The notes under the pieces were generated by a model that saw nothing but the letters and a program-made list of their open reading frames with translations, ran no database searches and was not told the DNA's origin. Below are positions 43,632 through 53,625 of a stretch of DNA of 64,000 nt, in pieces. The position numbers and the translations under genes were made by a program. The DNA lies in contig NZ_JAAARM010000002.1 of NCBI RefSeq assembly GCF_009908285.1, positions 186,001 through 250,000 of the forward strand, read 5' to 3'. Within the stretch, counting starts at the first letter, position 1; each line of letters begins with the position of its first letter. This DNA is from Pseudomonas sp. Fl4BN1. Lineage in GTDB: Bacteria > Pseudomonadota > Gammaproteobacteria > Pseudomonadales > Pseudomonadaceae.

Positions 43632-44891
43632 TTACTTGCGCTTCATCGACAGGAAGAACTCATCGTTGGTCTTGGTCTGCTTCAGCTTGTCGATCAAGAA
43701 CTCGATGGCAGCAACTTCATCCATAGGATGCAGCAGCTTGCGCAGGATCCACATGCGCTGCAGCTCGTCGTCGGCAGTCAGCAACTCTTCGCGGCGAGTG
43801 CCGGAACGGTTGATGTTGATGGCCGGGAAGACGCGCTTTTCAGCAATCTTGCGGTCCAGGGGCAGTTCCATGTTGCCGGTACCCTTGAACTCTTCGTAGA
43901 TCACTTCATCCATCTTCGAACCGGTTTCAACCAGCGCGGTGGCGATGATGGTCAGCGAGCCGCCTTCTTCGATGTTCCGCGCGGCACCAAAGAAACGCTT
44001 CGGTTTCTCCAGGGCGTGGGCATCGACACCACCGGTCAGGACCTTGCCGGAGCTCGGGATCACGGTGTTGTAGGCACGAGCCAGACGAGTGATGGAGTCC
44101 AGCAGGATCACCACATCCTTCTTGTGTTCAACCAGGCGCTTGGCCTTCTCGATCACCATCTCGGCCACTTGCACGTGGCGGGTTGGTGGCTCGTCGAAGG
44201 TGGAAGCGACCACTTCACCGCGCACAGTGCGCTGCATCTCGGTCACTTCTTCCGGACGCTCGTCGATCAGCAGCACGATCAGATGAACTTCTGGGTTATT
44301 GCGAGTGATGTTCGACGCGATGTTCTGCAGCATGATGGTCTTGCCCGCTTTCGGCGGAGCAACGATCAGACCACGCTGGCCTTTACCAATCGGTGCGCAC
44401 AGGTCGATCACACGACCGGTCAAGTCTTCGGTGGAACCGTTGCCGGCTTCCATCTTCATGCGCACAGTCGGGAACAGCGGCGTCAGGTTTTCGAACAGGA
44501 TCTTGTTCTTCGCGTTCTCTGGACGGTCGTAGTTGATCGTGTCGACCTTGAGCAGCGCGAAGTAACGCTCGCCTTCCTTGGGAGGGCGGATCTTGCCAAC
44601 GATGGTGTCACCGGTGCGCAAGTTGAAGCGACGGATCTGGCTTGGCGAGACGTAGATATCGTCCGGGCCGGCCAGGTAGGAGGCATCGGAGGAGCGGAGG
44701 AAGCCGAAGCCGTCCTGGAGGATCTCCAGCACGCCATCACCGGAGATTTCCTCACCGCTTTTCGCGTGCTTTTTCAGCAGGGAGAAAATCACGTCCTGCT
44801 TGCGCGAACGGGCCATATTTTCTATGCCCATCTGTTCGGCCAATTCGAGCAGTTCGGTAATCGGCTTTTGCTTGAGTTCAGTCAGATTCAT
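43632..44891 (-). CDS. rho: transcription termination factor Rho
   Basis: Hexameric RNA-dependent ATPase/helicase; 419 residues, identical in length to E. coli Rho. Starts [20 protein letters not shown]; cold-shock-like RNA-binding domain (about 50-115, with [19 protein letters not shown]), Walker [10 protein letters not shown] (about 177-185), and the Q/R loops of the secondary RNA site in the C-terminal half. The 247-bp leader between rho and trxA is long enough to carry autogenous control, as in E. coli. Confidence 0.98.
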   Translation of the reverse strand: MNLTELKQKPITELLELAEQMGIENMARSRKQDVIFSLLKKHAKSGEEISGDGVLEILQDGFGFLRSSDASYLAGPDDIYVSPSQIRRFNLRTGDTIVGKIRPPKEGERYFALLKVDTINYDRPENAKNKILFENLTPLFPTVRMKMEAGNGSTEDLTGRVIDLCAPIGKGQRGLIVAPPKAGKTIMLQNIASNITRNNPEVHLIVLLIDERPEEVTEMQRTVRGEVVASTFDEPPTRHVQVAEMVIEKAKRLVEHKKDVVILLDSITRLARAYNTVIPSSGKVLTGGVDAHALEKPKRFFGAARNIEEGGSLTIIATALVETGSKMDEVIYEEFKGTGNMELPLDRKIAEKRVFPAININRSGTRREELLTADDELQRMWILRKLLHPMDEVAAIEFLIDKLKQTKTNDEFFLSMKRK

Positions 44892-45087
44892 ATAGGAATG
44901 ACGTAATCATTTATAGAGGGGGGAAATTAAGCTTTTGGCTTAATGAGGCCGCGCCGCAGAGAAGGCGACAGGATCGCGTACTTATTCGAAAAGGAGAGCG
45001 TCGGCGACGGCTTGCAGGGGGCACTGGAGGAACCAGTGCGGGACCGAATGTAACACCTGAGTTTCGGAGCGTCTAGCCCTCAATTAC
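44892..45087 (-). promoter_or_regulatory. rho leader region
   Basis: About 195 bp upstream of rho, containing its promoter. In enterobacteria the rho leader allows Rho to terminate its own transcript; a comparable role here is possible but no specific element is recognised. Confidence 0.4.
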
Positions 45088-45118
45088 GAAAAAGCCCCGC
45101 ATTTTGCGGGGCTTTTTC
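45088..45118 (-). terminator. intrinsic terminator of trxA
   Basis: GCCCCGC/GCGGGGC stem (45094-45100 and 45106-45112) with 5-nt loop, flanked by AAAAA and TTTTT, 20-50 nt beyond the trxA stop. Confidence 0.9.
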
Positions 45119-45138
45119 AATGCTGCTTAAATCGACGC

Positions 45139-45468
45139 TTAGATGTTGGCGTCGAGGAAAGCTGCCAGTTGCGACTTCGACAGAGCACCTACCTTGGTAG
45201 CCTCAACGTTGCCGTTCTTGAACAGCATCAGGGTCGGGATACCACGCACGCCATGCTTGGCCGGGGTTTCCTGGTTTTCGTCGATGTTCAGCTTGGCAAC
45301 AGTCAGCTTGCCTTTGTAGGTTTCAGCAATTTCGTCCAAAACCGGAGCGATCATTTTGCATGGGCCACACCACTCAGCCCAGTAGTCCACCAGTACAGCG
45401 CCTTCGGCTTTGAGTACGTCGGCCTCGAAGCTGGCGTCGCTGACGTGTTTGATAAGATCGCTGCTCAT
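45139..45468 (-). CDS. trxA: thioredoxin TrxA
   Basis: 109-residue cytoplasmic disulfide reductant, identical in length to E. coli Trx1. Active site WCGPCK with C34 and C37; the cis-proline loop is [14 protein letters not shown]. Adjacent to rho, as in many gammaproteobacteria. ATGGAATTCTCC... region gives a GGAGAAT ribosome site on the minus strand. Confidence 0.97.
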   Translation of the reverse strand: MSSDLIKHVSDASFEADVLKAEGAVLVDYWAEWCGPCKMIAPVLDEIAETYKGKLTVAKLNIDENQETPAKHGVRGIPTLMLFKNGNVEATKVGALSKSQLAAFLDANI

Positions 45469-45588
45469 GGAATTCTCCAGGTTGTAAGCAAAAAAACGTG
45501 GCCTATCATATCTGCCCTTCCCGCGTTCAGGAAGCCGGAGATGATTGACTCTAACTATGGTGCCCCATAAGTTTGGGTATAGCTCAGC

Positions 45589-45936
45589 TCAGGGAGAAAC
45601 GGGCGTGATAAAGGCGATTCCGGTGCGCAGGGCTGCGTTACGCACGTGTTCCTGCATAGCTTTTTGCGCCGCCCCAGAGACGTGCCGAGCCAGGCCGCGA
45701 AGGATCTTGCAGTGCTCTTGCCAGGTTTCCATGGTGCGCTCGGCCCGGATGAACGGTAGCTTCTGGTTTTCCAGGAAAATCTCGGTGCTGAAGCTGCTCA
45801 GCATCGCCTGATTGCCGCTGGCCAGGAGAGTTTTCTGATAGAACTCGAAATCCAGACGCGCCGCCGCCTCAAAGTCCCCGGCCCGCAGTTCGTGGCGCAT
45901 GGCCTCGAGATTTTCCTCCAGAGCACTGGCCTGTTG
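45589..45936 (-). pseudogene. truncated FadR/GntR-family regulator (FCD domain remnant)
   Basis: An open stretch of about 116 codons reads QASALEENLEAMRHELRAGD..., then AARLDFEFYQKTLLASGNQAML, LPFIRAERTMETWQEHCKIL and GAAQKAMQEHVRNAALRTG. This is the C-terminal ligand-binding FCD part of a GntR-type regulator. The N-terminal DNA-binding winged helix is missing: the frame hits TAG at 45937-45939. The ATG at 45898-45900 is internal, so no functional regulator is expected. Its 5' end abuts the permease fragment below. Confidence 0.65.
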
Positions 45937-46185
45937 CTACGCGGTACCCTGTTCACCCTGTAACTGACCGCCTTCGGCACGCTGCTCGGGGTCAGCCGGA
46001 AGTTCCTGCGGCCTTAGCCATGACCCGCTTCGAAGCCTTCCGCCATGCGGTGCTGCTGCCGGCCCTGGGCAGCCAGATCATCATTGTCATGCTGGGGTCT
46101 GCGGCGTGCTCACAGATCGCCACCGAAGCGCTGAACTTCGCCGCCAACTTCATCCAGTCACGCAGCTTCCGCGCCTTTGAAACCT
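45922..46185 (+). pseudogene. remnant of an amino-acid ABC transporter permease
   Basis: Two pieces in different frames. First, TGLLLRGTLFTL, a TAA stop, then LTAFGTLLGV (45928-45990): the start of a HisMQ-type permease. Second, from 46020, FRHAVLLPALGSQIIIVMLGSA, SQIATEALNFAANFIQSR and SFRAFET: the conserved EAA-loop-to-C-terminus segment of the same family. The central part is deleted and stop codons interrupt it, so it is clearly dead. It is probably the transport partner once regulated by the adjacent FCD regulator fragment. Confidence 0.65.
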
Positions 46186-46414
46186 GCGCCCTGTCCCTCA
46201 GTGCGCAGCGAAGCTGGCGAATTTCATTGGCAGTACCGAGAACGCTTGAGGGCCATTCGCCGACAAGCCCGCTCCGGCACCGGTAGCAACCGGCTCGCCG
46301 GCAAGCCAGGACACAGAGGGTTTCATGCGTTGAATCAACGCATTGGACACTGCGCGTTGGCGCGGGCCGTTGATCGTGGCAGGATGGCGAGGTTATCGAC
46401 CGAGACCCCCAACC
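46186..46414. other. spacer upstream of ppx
   Basis: About 230 bp after the permease remnant. Includes REP-like words (CCGGCTCGCCGGCAAGCCAGG near 46290-46310). Must contain the ppx promoter. No gene seen. Confidence 0.4.
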
Positions 46415-47917
46415 ATGCCCCAATCCCAAGCCAAGAATCTGTCCCTGATCGCTGCGATCGATCTGGGCTCCAACAGCTTTCACATGGTCGTGGCCAAGGC
46501 CCGGAACGGTGAAATCCGCATTCTCGAGCGGCTGGGTGAAAAGGTTCAACTGGCCGCCGGAATCAACGAAGAGCGACAGCTCAACGAAGAGTCCATGCAG
46601 CGCGGGCTCGACTGCCTCAAGCGCTTCTCCCAACTGATCAACGGCATGCCCCTGGGCACGGTGCGCATCGTCGGCACCAACGCCCTGCGTGAAGCGCGTA
46701 ACCGTGGCGAGTTCATTCGCCGTGCCGAGGAAATCCTCGGCCATCCGGTGGAAGTCATCTCCGGCCGTGAAGAGGCCCGACTGATCTACCTCGGAGTGTC
46801 CCACACCCTCGCCGACACCCCGGGCAAGCGCCTGGTAGCCGACATTGGCGGCGGCAGTACCGAATTCATCATCGGCCAGCGCTTCGAACCCTTGCTGCGC
46901 GAGAGCCTGCAGATGGGCTGCGTGAGCTTCACCCAGCGCTACTTCCGCGACGGCAAGATCACCCCTGCCCGTTACGCCCAGGCCTACACCGCAGCGCGCC
47001 TGGAAATCATGAGCATCGAACACGCCCTGCACCGCCTGACCTGGGACGAAGCCATCGGCTCCTCCGGGACCATTCGTGCCATTGGCCTGGCCCTCAAGGC
47101 CGGCGGCCAGGGCAGCGGCGAAGTCAACGCCGAAGGCCTGGCCTGGCTCAAGCGCAAGCTGTTCAAGCTTGGCGACGCCGAGAAGATCGACTTCGAAGGC
47201 ATCAAGCCTGATCGCCGGGCGATCTTCCCCGCCGGCCTGGCGATTCTCGAAGCGATCTTCGACGCCCTGGAACTGCAACGCATGGACCACTGTGAAGGTG
47301 CCCTGCGTGAAGGTGTGCTCTACGACCTGCTAGGCCGCCATCACCACGAAGACGTCCGTGAACGCACCCTCAGTTCGCTGATGGAGCGTTACCACGTCGA
47401 CCTGGAGCAAGCCTCGCGGGTTGAAGGCAAAGCCCTGCGCGCCTTCGACCAAGTGGCGGCCGACTGGGACCTGGAGGATGGTGTCTGGCGCGAACTGCTG
47501 GGTTGGGCCGCCAAGGTCCACGAAGTCGGCTTGGACATCGCCCACTATCACTACCACAAGCACGGCGCCTACCTGATCGAGCACTCGGACCTGGCCGGCT
47601 TCTCCCGCGAAGACCAGCAGATGCTGGCACTGCTGGTGCGCGGTCACCGCCGCAACATCCCCAAGGAAAAGTTCGCCGAGTTCGGCGACGACGGCATCAA
47701 GCTGATCCGTCTGTGCGTGCTGCTGCGTTTCGCCATCCTGTTCCATCACATCCGTGGCACCCAGCAGATGCCTCAGGTGACACTCAGCGCCAGCGGCGAC
47801 CACCTCGACGTGGAGTTCCCGGAGAACTGGCTGGATGAAAACCAGCTGACCCAAGCCGATTTCGCTCTTGAAGCGGAATGGCTGACCCGGGTCGGCATCG
47901 TGCTCAACATCAGCTGA
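46415..47917 (+). CDS. ppx: exopolyphosphatase Ppx
   Basis: Hydrolyses inorganic polyphosphate processively (and pppGpp in some relatives). 500 residues. ASKHA-fold N-terminal domain with the phosphate-1 motif [16 protein letters not shown] and phosphate-2 [12 protein letters not shown]-terminal HD-like helical domain ([24 protein letters not shown]). The ATG at 46415 begins [20 protein letters not shown]. Convergent with ppk across a shared terminator and a REPIN, the common pseudomonad ppx-ppk arrangement. Confidence 0.95.
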   Translation: MPQSQAKNLSLIAAIDLGSNSFHMVVAKARNGEIRILERLGEKVQLAAGINEERQLNEESMQRGLDCLKRFSQLINGMPLGTVRIVGTNALREARNRGEFIRRAEEILGHPVEVISGREEARLIYLGVSHTLADTPGKRLVADIGGGSTEFIIGQRFEPLLRESLQMGCVSFTQRYFRDGKITPARYAQAYTAARLEIMSIEHALHRLTWDEAIGSSGTIRAIGLALKAGGQGSGEVNAEGLAWLKRKLFKLGDAEKIDFEGIKPDRRAIFPAGLAILEAIFDALELQRMDHCEGALREGVLYDLLGRHHHEDVRERTLSSLMERYHVDLEQASRVEGKALRAFDQVAADWDLEDGVWRELLGWAAKVHEVGLDIAHYHYHKHGAYLIEHSDLAGFSREDQQMLALLVRGHRRNIPKEKFAEFGDDGIKLIRLCVLLRFAILFHHIRGTQQMPQVTLSASGDHLDVEFPENWLDENQLTQADFALEAEWLTRVGIVLNIS

Positions 47918-47936
47918 CCTTGCCGCCACCGCGGAG

Positions 47937-48010
47937 GTAGGAGCCGGCGAAGCGGCCCTCAAGCTCTGCACCGCCCTCACGGACGCCTTCGCTGGCAAGC
48001 CAGCTCCTAC
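47937..48010. repeat. REPIN with a deleted left half
   Basis: Left unit GTAGGAGCCGGCGAAGCGG lacks 8 nt (CTTGCCGG) relative to the copy at 37803. The right unit TTCGCTGGCAAGCCAGCTCCTAC is intact. Otherwise the same inverted layout. Confidence 0.85.
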
Positions 48011-48031
48011 AGGCCACCCACGCAAGCCAAT

Positions 48032-48066
48032 AAAAAGGCCAGCCCGATGATCGGGCTGGCCTTTTT
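48032..48066. terminator. bidirectional terminator between ppx and ppk
   Basis: AAAAAGGCCAGCCCGA-TGA-TCGGGCTGGCCTTTTT: 11-bp GC stem flanked by A and T tracts, so it works in both directions for the convergent genes. Confidence 0.92.
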
Positions 48067-48086
48067 GTCTACGACGCCTGTCGCGC

Positions 48087-50306
48087 TCAGCGCACCGGCA
48101 ACACCGGGCTGCCAAGGCGCTCCAGCAGGGTCGCCTGGGCACTGCGCGGGTTCTGGTTGCCGGTCGGCGTGTTACGGATATAACGACCGTCGGACTGCAG
48201 GCTCCAGCTGTGGGTGTTATCGGTGAGATAACTTTCCAGCTCCTTCTTGACCCGCAAAATCAGCTTCTTGCCTTCCACCGGGAAGCAGGTCTCGACCCGC
48301 TTGTCGAGGTTGCGCTCCATCCAGTCGGCACTGGAAAGGAACATCTGCTCCTCGCCACCGTTGAGGAAGTAGAACACCCGGGTGTGCTCCAGGAAGCGGC
48401 CAATGATCGAGCGCACATGGATGTTGTGCGAGACCCCGGCAATGCCCGGACGCAGGCAGCACATGCCACGCACCACCAGGTCGATGCGCACACCGGACTG
48501 GCTGGCCTTGTACAGCGCGCGGATGATCTTCGGATCGGTCAGCGAGTTGAACTTGGCGATGATGTGCGCCGGCTTGCCGTCCAGGGCGAACTGGGTCTCC
48601 CGGGCAATCATGTCGAGCATGCCCTTCTTCAGGGTGAACGGCGCATGCAACAGCTTCTTCATGCGCAGGGTCTTGCCCATGCCGATCAGCTGGCTGAACA
48701 GCTTGCCGACGTCTTCGCACAAGGCATCGTCGGAGGTCAGCAGGCTGTAGTCGGTGTACAGGCGAGCGTTGGCCGCGTGGTAGTTACCGGTACCCAGGTG
48801 CGCATAACGCACGATCTCACCGGCTTCGCGGCGCAGGATCAGCATCATCTTGGCGTGGGTCTTGAAGCCCACCACGCCGTAGATCACCACCGCGCCGGCT
48901 GCTTGCAGGCGGCTGGCCATCTGCAGGTTGGATTCTTCGTCAAAGCGCGCACGCAATTCGATCACCGCGGTGACCTCCTTGCCGTTGCGCGCCGCGTCTA
49001 CCAGGGCGTCGACGATTTCCGAGTTGGCACCGCTGCGGTACAGGGTCTGGCGCACCGCCAGTACATGCGGGTCCTTGGCGGCCTGGCGCAACAGGTCGAC
49101 GACCGGAGTAAACGACTCGAACGGGTGCAGCAACAGGATGTCCTGCTTGCTGATGACGCTGAAAATGTTCTCGCTGTTCTGCAGCAGTTTCGGGATCTGC
49201 GGAGTGAACGGGGTGTATTGCAGCTCCGGATGACTGTCCAGGCCGGTGATGCTGAACAGCCGCGTCAGGTTCACCGGGCCGTTGACCTGATACAGCTCGG
49301 TCTCGTGCAGGTTGAACTGCTTGAGCAGGTAATCCGACAGATGTTTCGGGCAGGTGTCGGCGACCTCCAGGCGTACCGCGTCACCGTAGCGACGGGAGAA
49401 CAGCTCACCGCGCAGGGCGCGGGCCAGGTCTTCGACGTCCTCGGTGTCCACCGCCAGGTCGGCGTTCCGGGTCAGGCGGAACTGGTAGCAGCCTTTGACC
49501 TTCATGCCCTGGAACAGGTCATCGGCGTGGGCGTGGATCATCGACGACAGGAACACATAGTTGTCGCCAGGGCCGCCGACTTCTTCCGGAACCTTGATGA
49601 TCCGCGGCAACAGGCGCGGCGCCGGGATGATCGCCAAGCCGGAGTCGCGACCGAAGGCATCGATACCTTCCAGCTCGACGATGAAGTTCAGGCTCTTGTT
49701 CACCAGCAACGGGAACGGGTGCGTCGGGTCCAGGCCGATCGGGGTGATGATCGGCGCGATCTCGTCGCGGAAGTAGCGGCGGACCCAGGTCTTGAGCTTG
49801 GTGGTCCAGTAACGGCGACGGATGAAGCGAATTTGATGCTTTTCCAGCTCTGGCAACAGAATGTCGTTGAGGATCGCGTACTGGCGATCGACGTGACCGT
49901 GTACCAGCTCGCTGATACGGGCCAGCGCCTGATGCGGTTGCAGGCCATCGGCACCGGCTTGCTCACGGGCGAAGGTAATCTGCTTCTTCAGGCCGGCCAC
50001 GCGGATCTCGAAGAACTCGTCCAGGTTACTGGAGAAGATCAGCAGGAACTTCAAGCGCTCCAGCAGCGGGTAGGATTCGTCCAGCGCCTGCTCCAGCACG
50101 CGGATGTTGAACTGCAGTTGCGACAGCTCGCGGTGGATATACAAGCTGCTGTCATCCAGATTGGGGATGACAATGGCCGGCGCCGGTTGCGCCTCGGCCA
50201 CCACGGGTGCGGGTGCGGGTTCAAGCTCCGGCGGAGTTTCAACCACTTGCTCGACCACCGGCTGAGCGTCTTTTACGGCCACTTCAGAGAGTCCTTCAGT
50301 ATTCAT
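48087..50306 (-). CDS. ppk: polyphosphate kinase Ppk1
   Basis: Makes polyphosphate from ATP reversibly. 739 residues: about 50 residues of Pro/Ala/Glu/Val-rich N-terminal extension ([18 protein letters not shown]), then the PPK N domain ([20 protein letters not shown]), head and two PLD-like catalytic domains. The autophosphorylated histidine lies in [15 protein letters not shown]. The extension is typical of pseudomonads and absent from E. coli Ppk (688 residues). Convergent with ppx; hemB begins 18 nt upstream on the same strand. Confidence 0.95.
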   Translation of the reverse strand: MNTEGLSEVAVKDAQPVVEQVVETPPELEPAPAPVVAEAQPAPAIVIPNLDDSSLYIHRELSQLQFNIRVLEQALDESYPLLERLKFLLIFSSNLDEFFEIRVAGLKKQITFAREQAGADGLQPHQALARISELVHGHVDRQYAILNDILLPELEKHQIRFIRRRYWTTKLKTWVRRYFRDEIAPIITPIGLDPTHPFPLLVNKSLNFIVELEGIDAFGRDSGLAIIPAPRLLPRIIKVPEEVGGPGDNYVFLSSMIHAHADDLFQGMKVKGCYQFRLTRNADLAVDTEDVEDLARALRGELFSRRYGDAVRLEVADTCPKHLSDYLLKQFNLHETELYQVNGPVNLTRLFSITGLDSHPELQYTPFTPQIPKLLQNSENIFSVISKQDILLLHPFESFTPVVDLLRQAAKDPHVLAVRQTLYRSGANSEIVDALVDAARNGKEVTAVIELRARFDEESNLQMASRLQAAGAVVIYGVVGFKTHAKMMLILRREAGEIVRYAHLGTGNYHAANARLYTDYSLLTSDDALCEDVGKLFSQLIGMGKTLRMKKLLHAPFTLKKGMLDMIARETQFALDGKPAHIIAKFNSLTDPKIIRALYKASQSGVRIDLVVRGMCCLRPGIAGVSHNIHVRSIIGRFLEHTRVFYFLNGGEEQMFLSSADWMERNLDKRVETCFPVEGKKLILRVKKELESYLTDNTHSWSLQSDGRYIRNTPTGNQNPRSAQATLLERLGSPVLPVR

Positions 50307-50324
50307 CGCGTGTTCCTGGGAGGG

Positions 50325-51545
<1,221 letters not shown>

Positions 51546-52163
51546 ATGCTCCAACAATTTCTTCAGGATTTCGGCTACTTCGCCCTCTTTCTCGGTACGT
51601 TTTTCGAAGGCGAAACCATTCTGGTTCTTGCCGGATTTCTCGCGTTCCGCGGATACATGGATATCAACCTGGTGATGGTGGTTGCCTTCTTCGGCAGCTA
51701 CGCCGGTGACCAGCTGTGGTACTTCCTGGGGCGCAAGCATGGCCGCAAACTGCTGGCGCGCAAACCGCGCTGGCAGATGATGGGTGACCGGGCGCTGGAG
51801 CATATCCGCAAGCATCCGGACATCTGGGTGTTGAGCTTCCGCTTCGTCTATGGCCTGCGCACCGTGATGCCGGTAGCCATTGGCCTGTCCGGCTACCCGC
51901 CAGGACGCTACCTGCTGCTCAACGGCATCGGTGCGGCAGTCTGGGCCGTGGCCCTGGCCTCAGCGGCCTACCATTTTGGCGCGATCATGGAAGGCATGCT
52001 CGGCAGCATCAAGAAGTACGAGCTCTGGGTATTGGGAGCTTTGCTGGTGCTGGGTTTCTGCCTGTGGCTGCGGCGGCGGTTCAAGAACGCCCGCCTGGCC
52101 AAGCAGATCTACGAAGCCGAACAGGCCGCCGAACAAGACAAGGCCAAGACGCCAGTCGAATAA
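51546..52163 (+). CDS. DedA-family membrane protein
   Basis: 205-residue inner-membrane protein of the DedA/SNARE-associated (VTT) superfamily, proposed to act in lipid carrier flipping. Start MLQQFLQDFGYFALFLGTFFEGETIL; the glycine-rich core FVYGLRTVMPVAIGLSGYPPGRY corresponds to the family's conserved RF(I)PG-R motif. The last 40 residues are polar, rich in Glu and Ala. Upstream ATG frames extending far left are hemB antisense and not used. Confidence 0.9.
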   Translation: MLQQFLQDFGYFALFLGTFFEGETILVLAGFLAFRGYMDINLVMVVAFFGSYAGDQLWYFLGRKHGRKLLARKPRWQMMGDRALEHIRKHPDIWVLSFRFVYGLRTVMPVAIGLSGYPPGRYLLLNGIGAAVWAVALASAAYHFGAIMEGMLGSIKKYELWVLGALLVLGFCLWLRRRFKNARLAKQIYEAEQAAEQDKAKTPVE

Positions 52164-52372
52164 GACAGTGCCCGCGACAGCACAGCCCGATGCCATTCAG
52201 AGGCTGTAGCTGCCTGGCACCATAGCGCTCGGCACCTCAATGAGCGTCCTGCCAAGTATCGTGCACGAGCCGGCTTGCAACGCCGGAACCAGGGTGCTGC
52301 TGTGACATCCGGCTCTGGCAACAGGCGACCATTTGGCGGACAGTTAGCGCCATGAATCTGGAGAAAAGAACC
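52164..52372. other. spacer between DedA and ElbB genes
   Basis: About 209 bp with the elbB promoter (likely 52290-52350). Read but no gene, repeat or operator recognised. Confidence 0.35.
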
Positions 52373-53041
52373 ATGAGCAAAAAAGTTGCAGTGATCCTTT
52401 CCGGTTGTGGTGTCTTCGACGGCGCCGAAATCCACGAAAGCGTGATCACCCTGTTGCGCCTCGACCAGCGTGGCGCCCAAGTACAGTGCTTCGCCCCGAA
52501 CATTCCCCAGATGCATGTGCTCAACCACCTGACTGGCGAAACCATGCCCGAGACCCGCAACGTTCTGGTGGAATCGGCACGTATTGCCCGTGGCGAGGTC
52601 AAGGACCTGCGCGAAGCCAACGTCGAAGAGTTCGATGCGCTGATCATTCCCGGCGGTTTCGGTGCAGCCAAGAATCTCTCCAACTTTGCCACCGAAGGCG
52701 CTGCTTGCACGGTCCAGGAGGATGTCCTGGCTCTCGCCGAAGCCTTTGCCGAAGCCGGCAAGCCGGTGGGCCTGATGTGCATCGCTCCGGCACTGGCGGC
52801 GAAGATCTATGGCCCCGGAGTGACCTGCACCATCGGCAAAGACGCCGACACTGCGGCGGCACTGGGCAAGATGGGCGCCACCCATGCCGAATGCGCGGTG
52901 GGCGACATCATCGAAGACCCAGCGCGCAAACTGGTGAGCACTCCAGCCTACATGCTGGCGCAATCCATCAGCGAAGCCGCCTCGGGCATCAATAAGCTGG
53001 TGGACCGCGTGTTGGAACTGACTCACGAAGGCGAGCAGTGA
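52373..53041 (+). CDS. elbB: isoprenoid biosynthesis glyoxalase ElbB-like
   Basis: 222-residue DJ-1/PfpI-superfamily protein. Catalytic-cysteine nucleophile elbow in GLMCIAPALAAKIYG (about residue 137), partnered by a glutamate in SGCGVFDGAEIHE near the start. ElbB of E. coli has weak glyoxalase activity and affects isoprenoid production (family knowledge); the role here is uncertain. The ATG at 52373 is preferred to an upstream one because GGAGAAAAG precedes it. Confidence 0.88.
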   Translation: MSKKVAVILSGCGVFDGAEIHESVITLLRLDQRGAQVQCFAPNIPQMHVLNHLTGETMPETRNVLVESARIARGEVKDLREANVEEFDALIIPGGFGAAKNLSNFATEGAACTVQEDVLALAEAFAEAGKPVGLMCIAPALAAKIYGPGVTCTIGKDADTAAALGKMGATHAECAVGDIIEDPARKLVSTPAYMLAQSISEAASGINKLVDRVLELTHEGEQ

Positions 53042-53086
53042 TCCTTTAGCAGGGGCGTATTGCAGGAGGCCGCTGGCCTCCCCCTT

Positions 53087-53542
53087 TCAAGCCTCGCGTG
53101 CTAGTCGGGTCAGGATCCGATCCAGGGCATTGGCGAATGCCTGCTTCTCTCGCTCGCCATAAGGCGCCTGCCCACCACTGACCTGCCCCTGCTCCCGCAG
53201 ATCGGTGAACAAGTTACGCACCGCCAAGCGATCACCCATATTCTGCGCATCGAACTCCTTGCCTCGCGGGTCCAGGGCCGCCACGCCCTTTTTCACCAGG
53301 CGATCGGCCAACGGCACATCGCTACAGATCACCAGTTCGCCAGGGACCGCATGCTCCACCAGGTAGTCGTCGGCGGCATCCGGGCCACTGGGCACCACGA
53401 TCAGCCTGACGCAGGCGAACGCCGGTTTGATCTGCGGCTGCCCAGCCACCATCAGCACGTCGAACTGGCGCTTCAAGGCAAAACGCACCACCTGATCCTT
53501 GGCGGCTTTAGGGCAGGCATCGGCATCGATCCAGACACGCAT
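53087..53542 (-). CDS. YaiI/YqxD family (UPF0178) protein
   Basis: 151 residues, PIN-like fold family. Start MRVWIDADACPKAAKDQVVRFALKR with the acidic active-site-like residues D6 and D8 near the N-terminus. Function in the cell unknown; may be a nuclease. The gap to the next gene is about 84 nt, containing a REP-like GGGGCGGGCTTGCCCGCG element. Confidence 0.88.
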   Translation of the reverse strand: MRVWIDADACPKAAKDQVVRFALKRQFDVLMVAGQPQIKPAFACVRLIVVPSGPDAADDYLVEHAVPGELVICSDVPLADRLVKKGVAALDPRGKEFDAQNMGDRLAVRNLFTDLREQGQVSGGQAPYGEREKQAFANALDRILTRLAREA

Positions 53543-53579
53543 GGTATTTCTCCTTCCAGAATGCAAAACGGACAAGCCG

Positions 53580-53610
53580 CCCCGTTGCAGGGGCGGGCTT
53601 GCCCGCGATC
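53580..53610. repeat. single REP-type half
   Basis: GGGGCGGGCTTGCCCGCGA-like element at about 53588-53606 between the YaiI and FTR1 genes, a palindromic REP core (GGGC TTGCCC). Confidence 0.6.
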
Positions 53611-53625
53611 AGCGACGTTGCAGAC

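Noticed and set aside
45589..45900. Intact 103-residue gene starting at the ATG at 45898-45900
   Set aside because: The ATG is inside an FCD domain that continues in frame upstream to a TAG; the DNA-binding domain is missing, so it is treated as a pseudogene.
46020..46286. Intact 88-residue permease-like gene
   Set aside because: It is only the C-terminal piece of a permease whose first part lies in another frame with a stop codon; the tail after residue 55 is not family-like.
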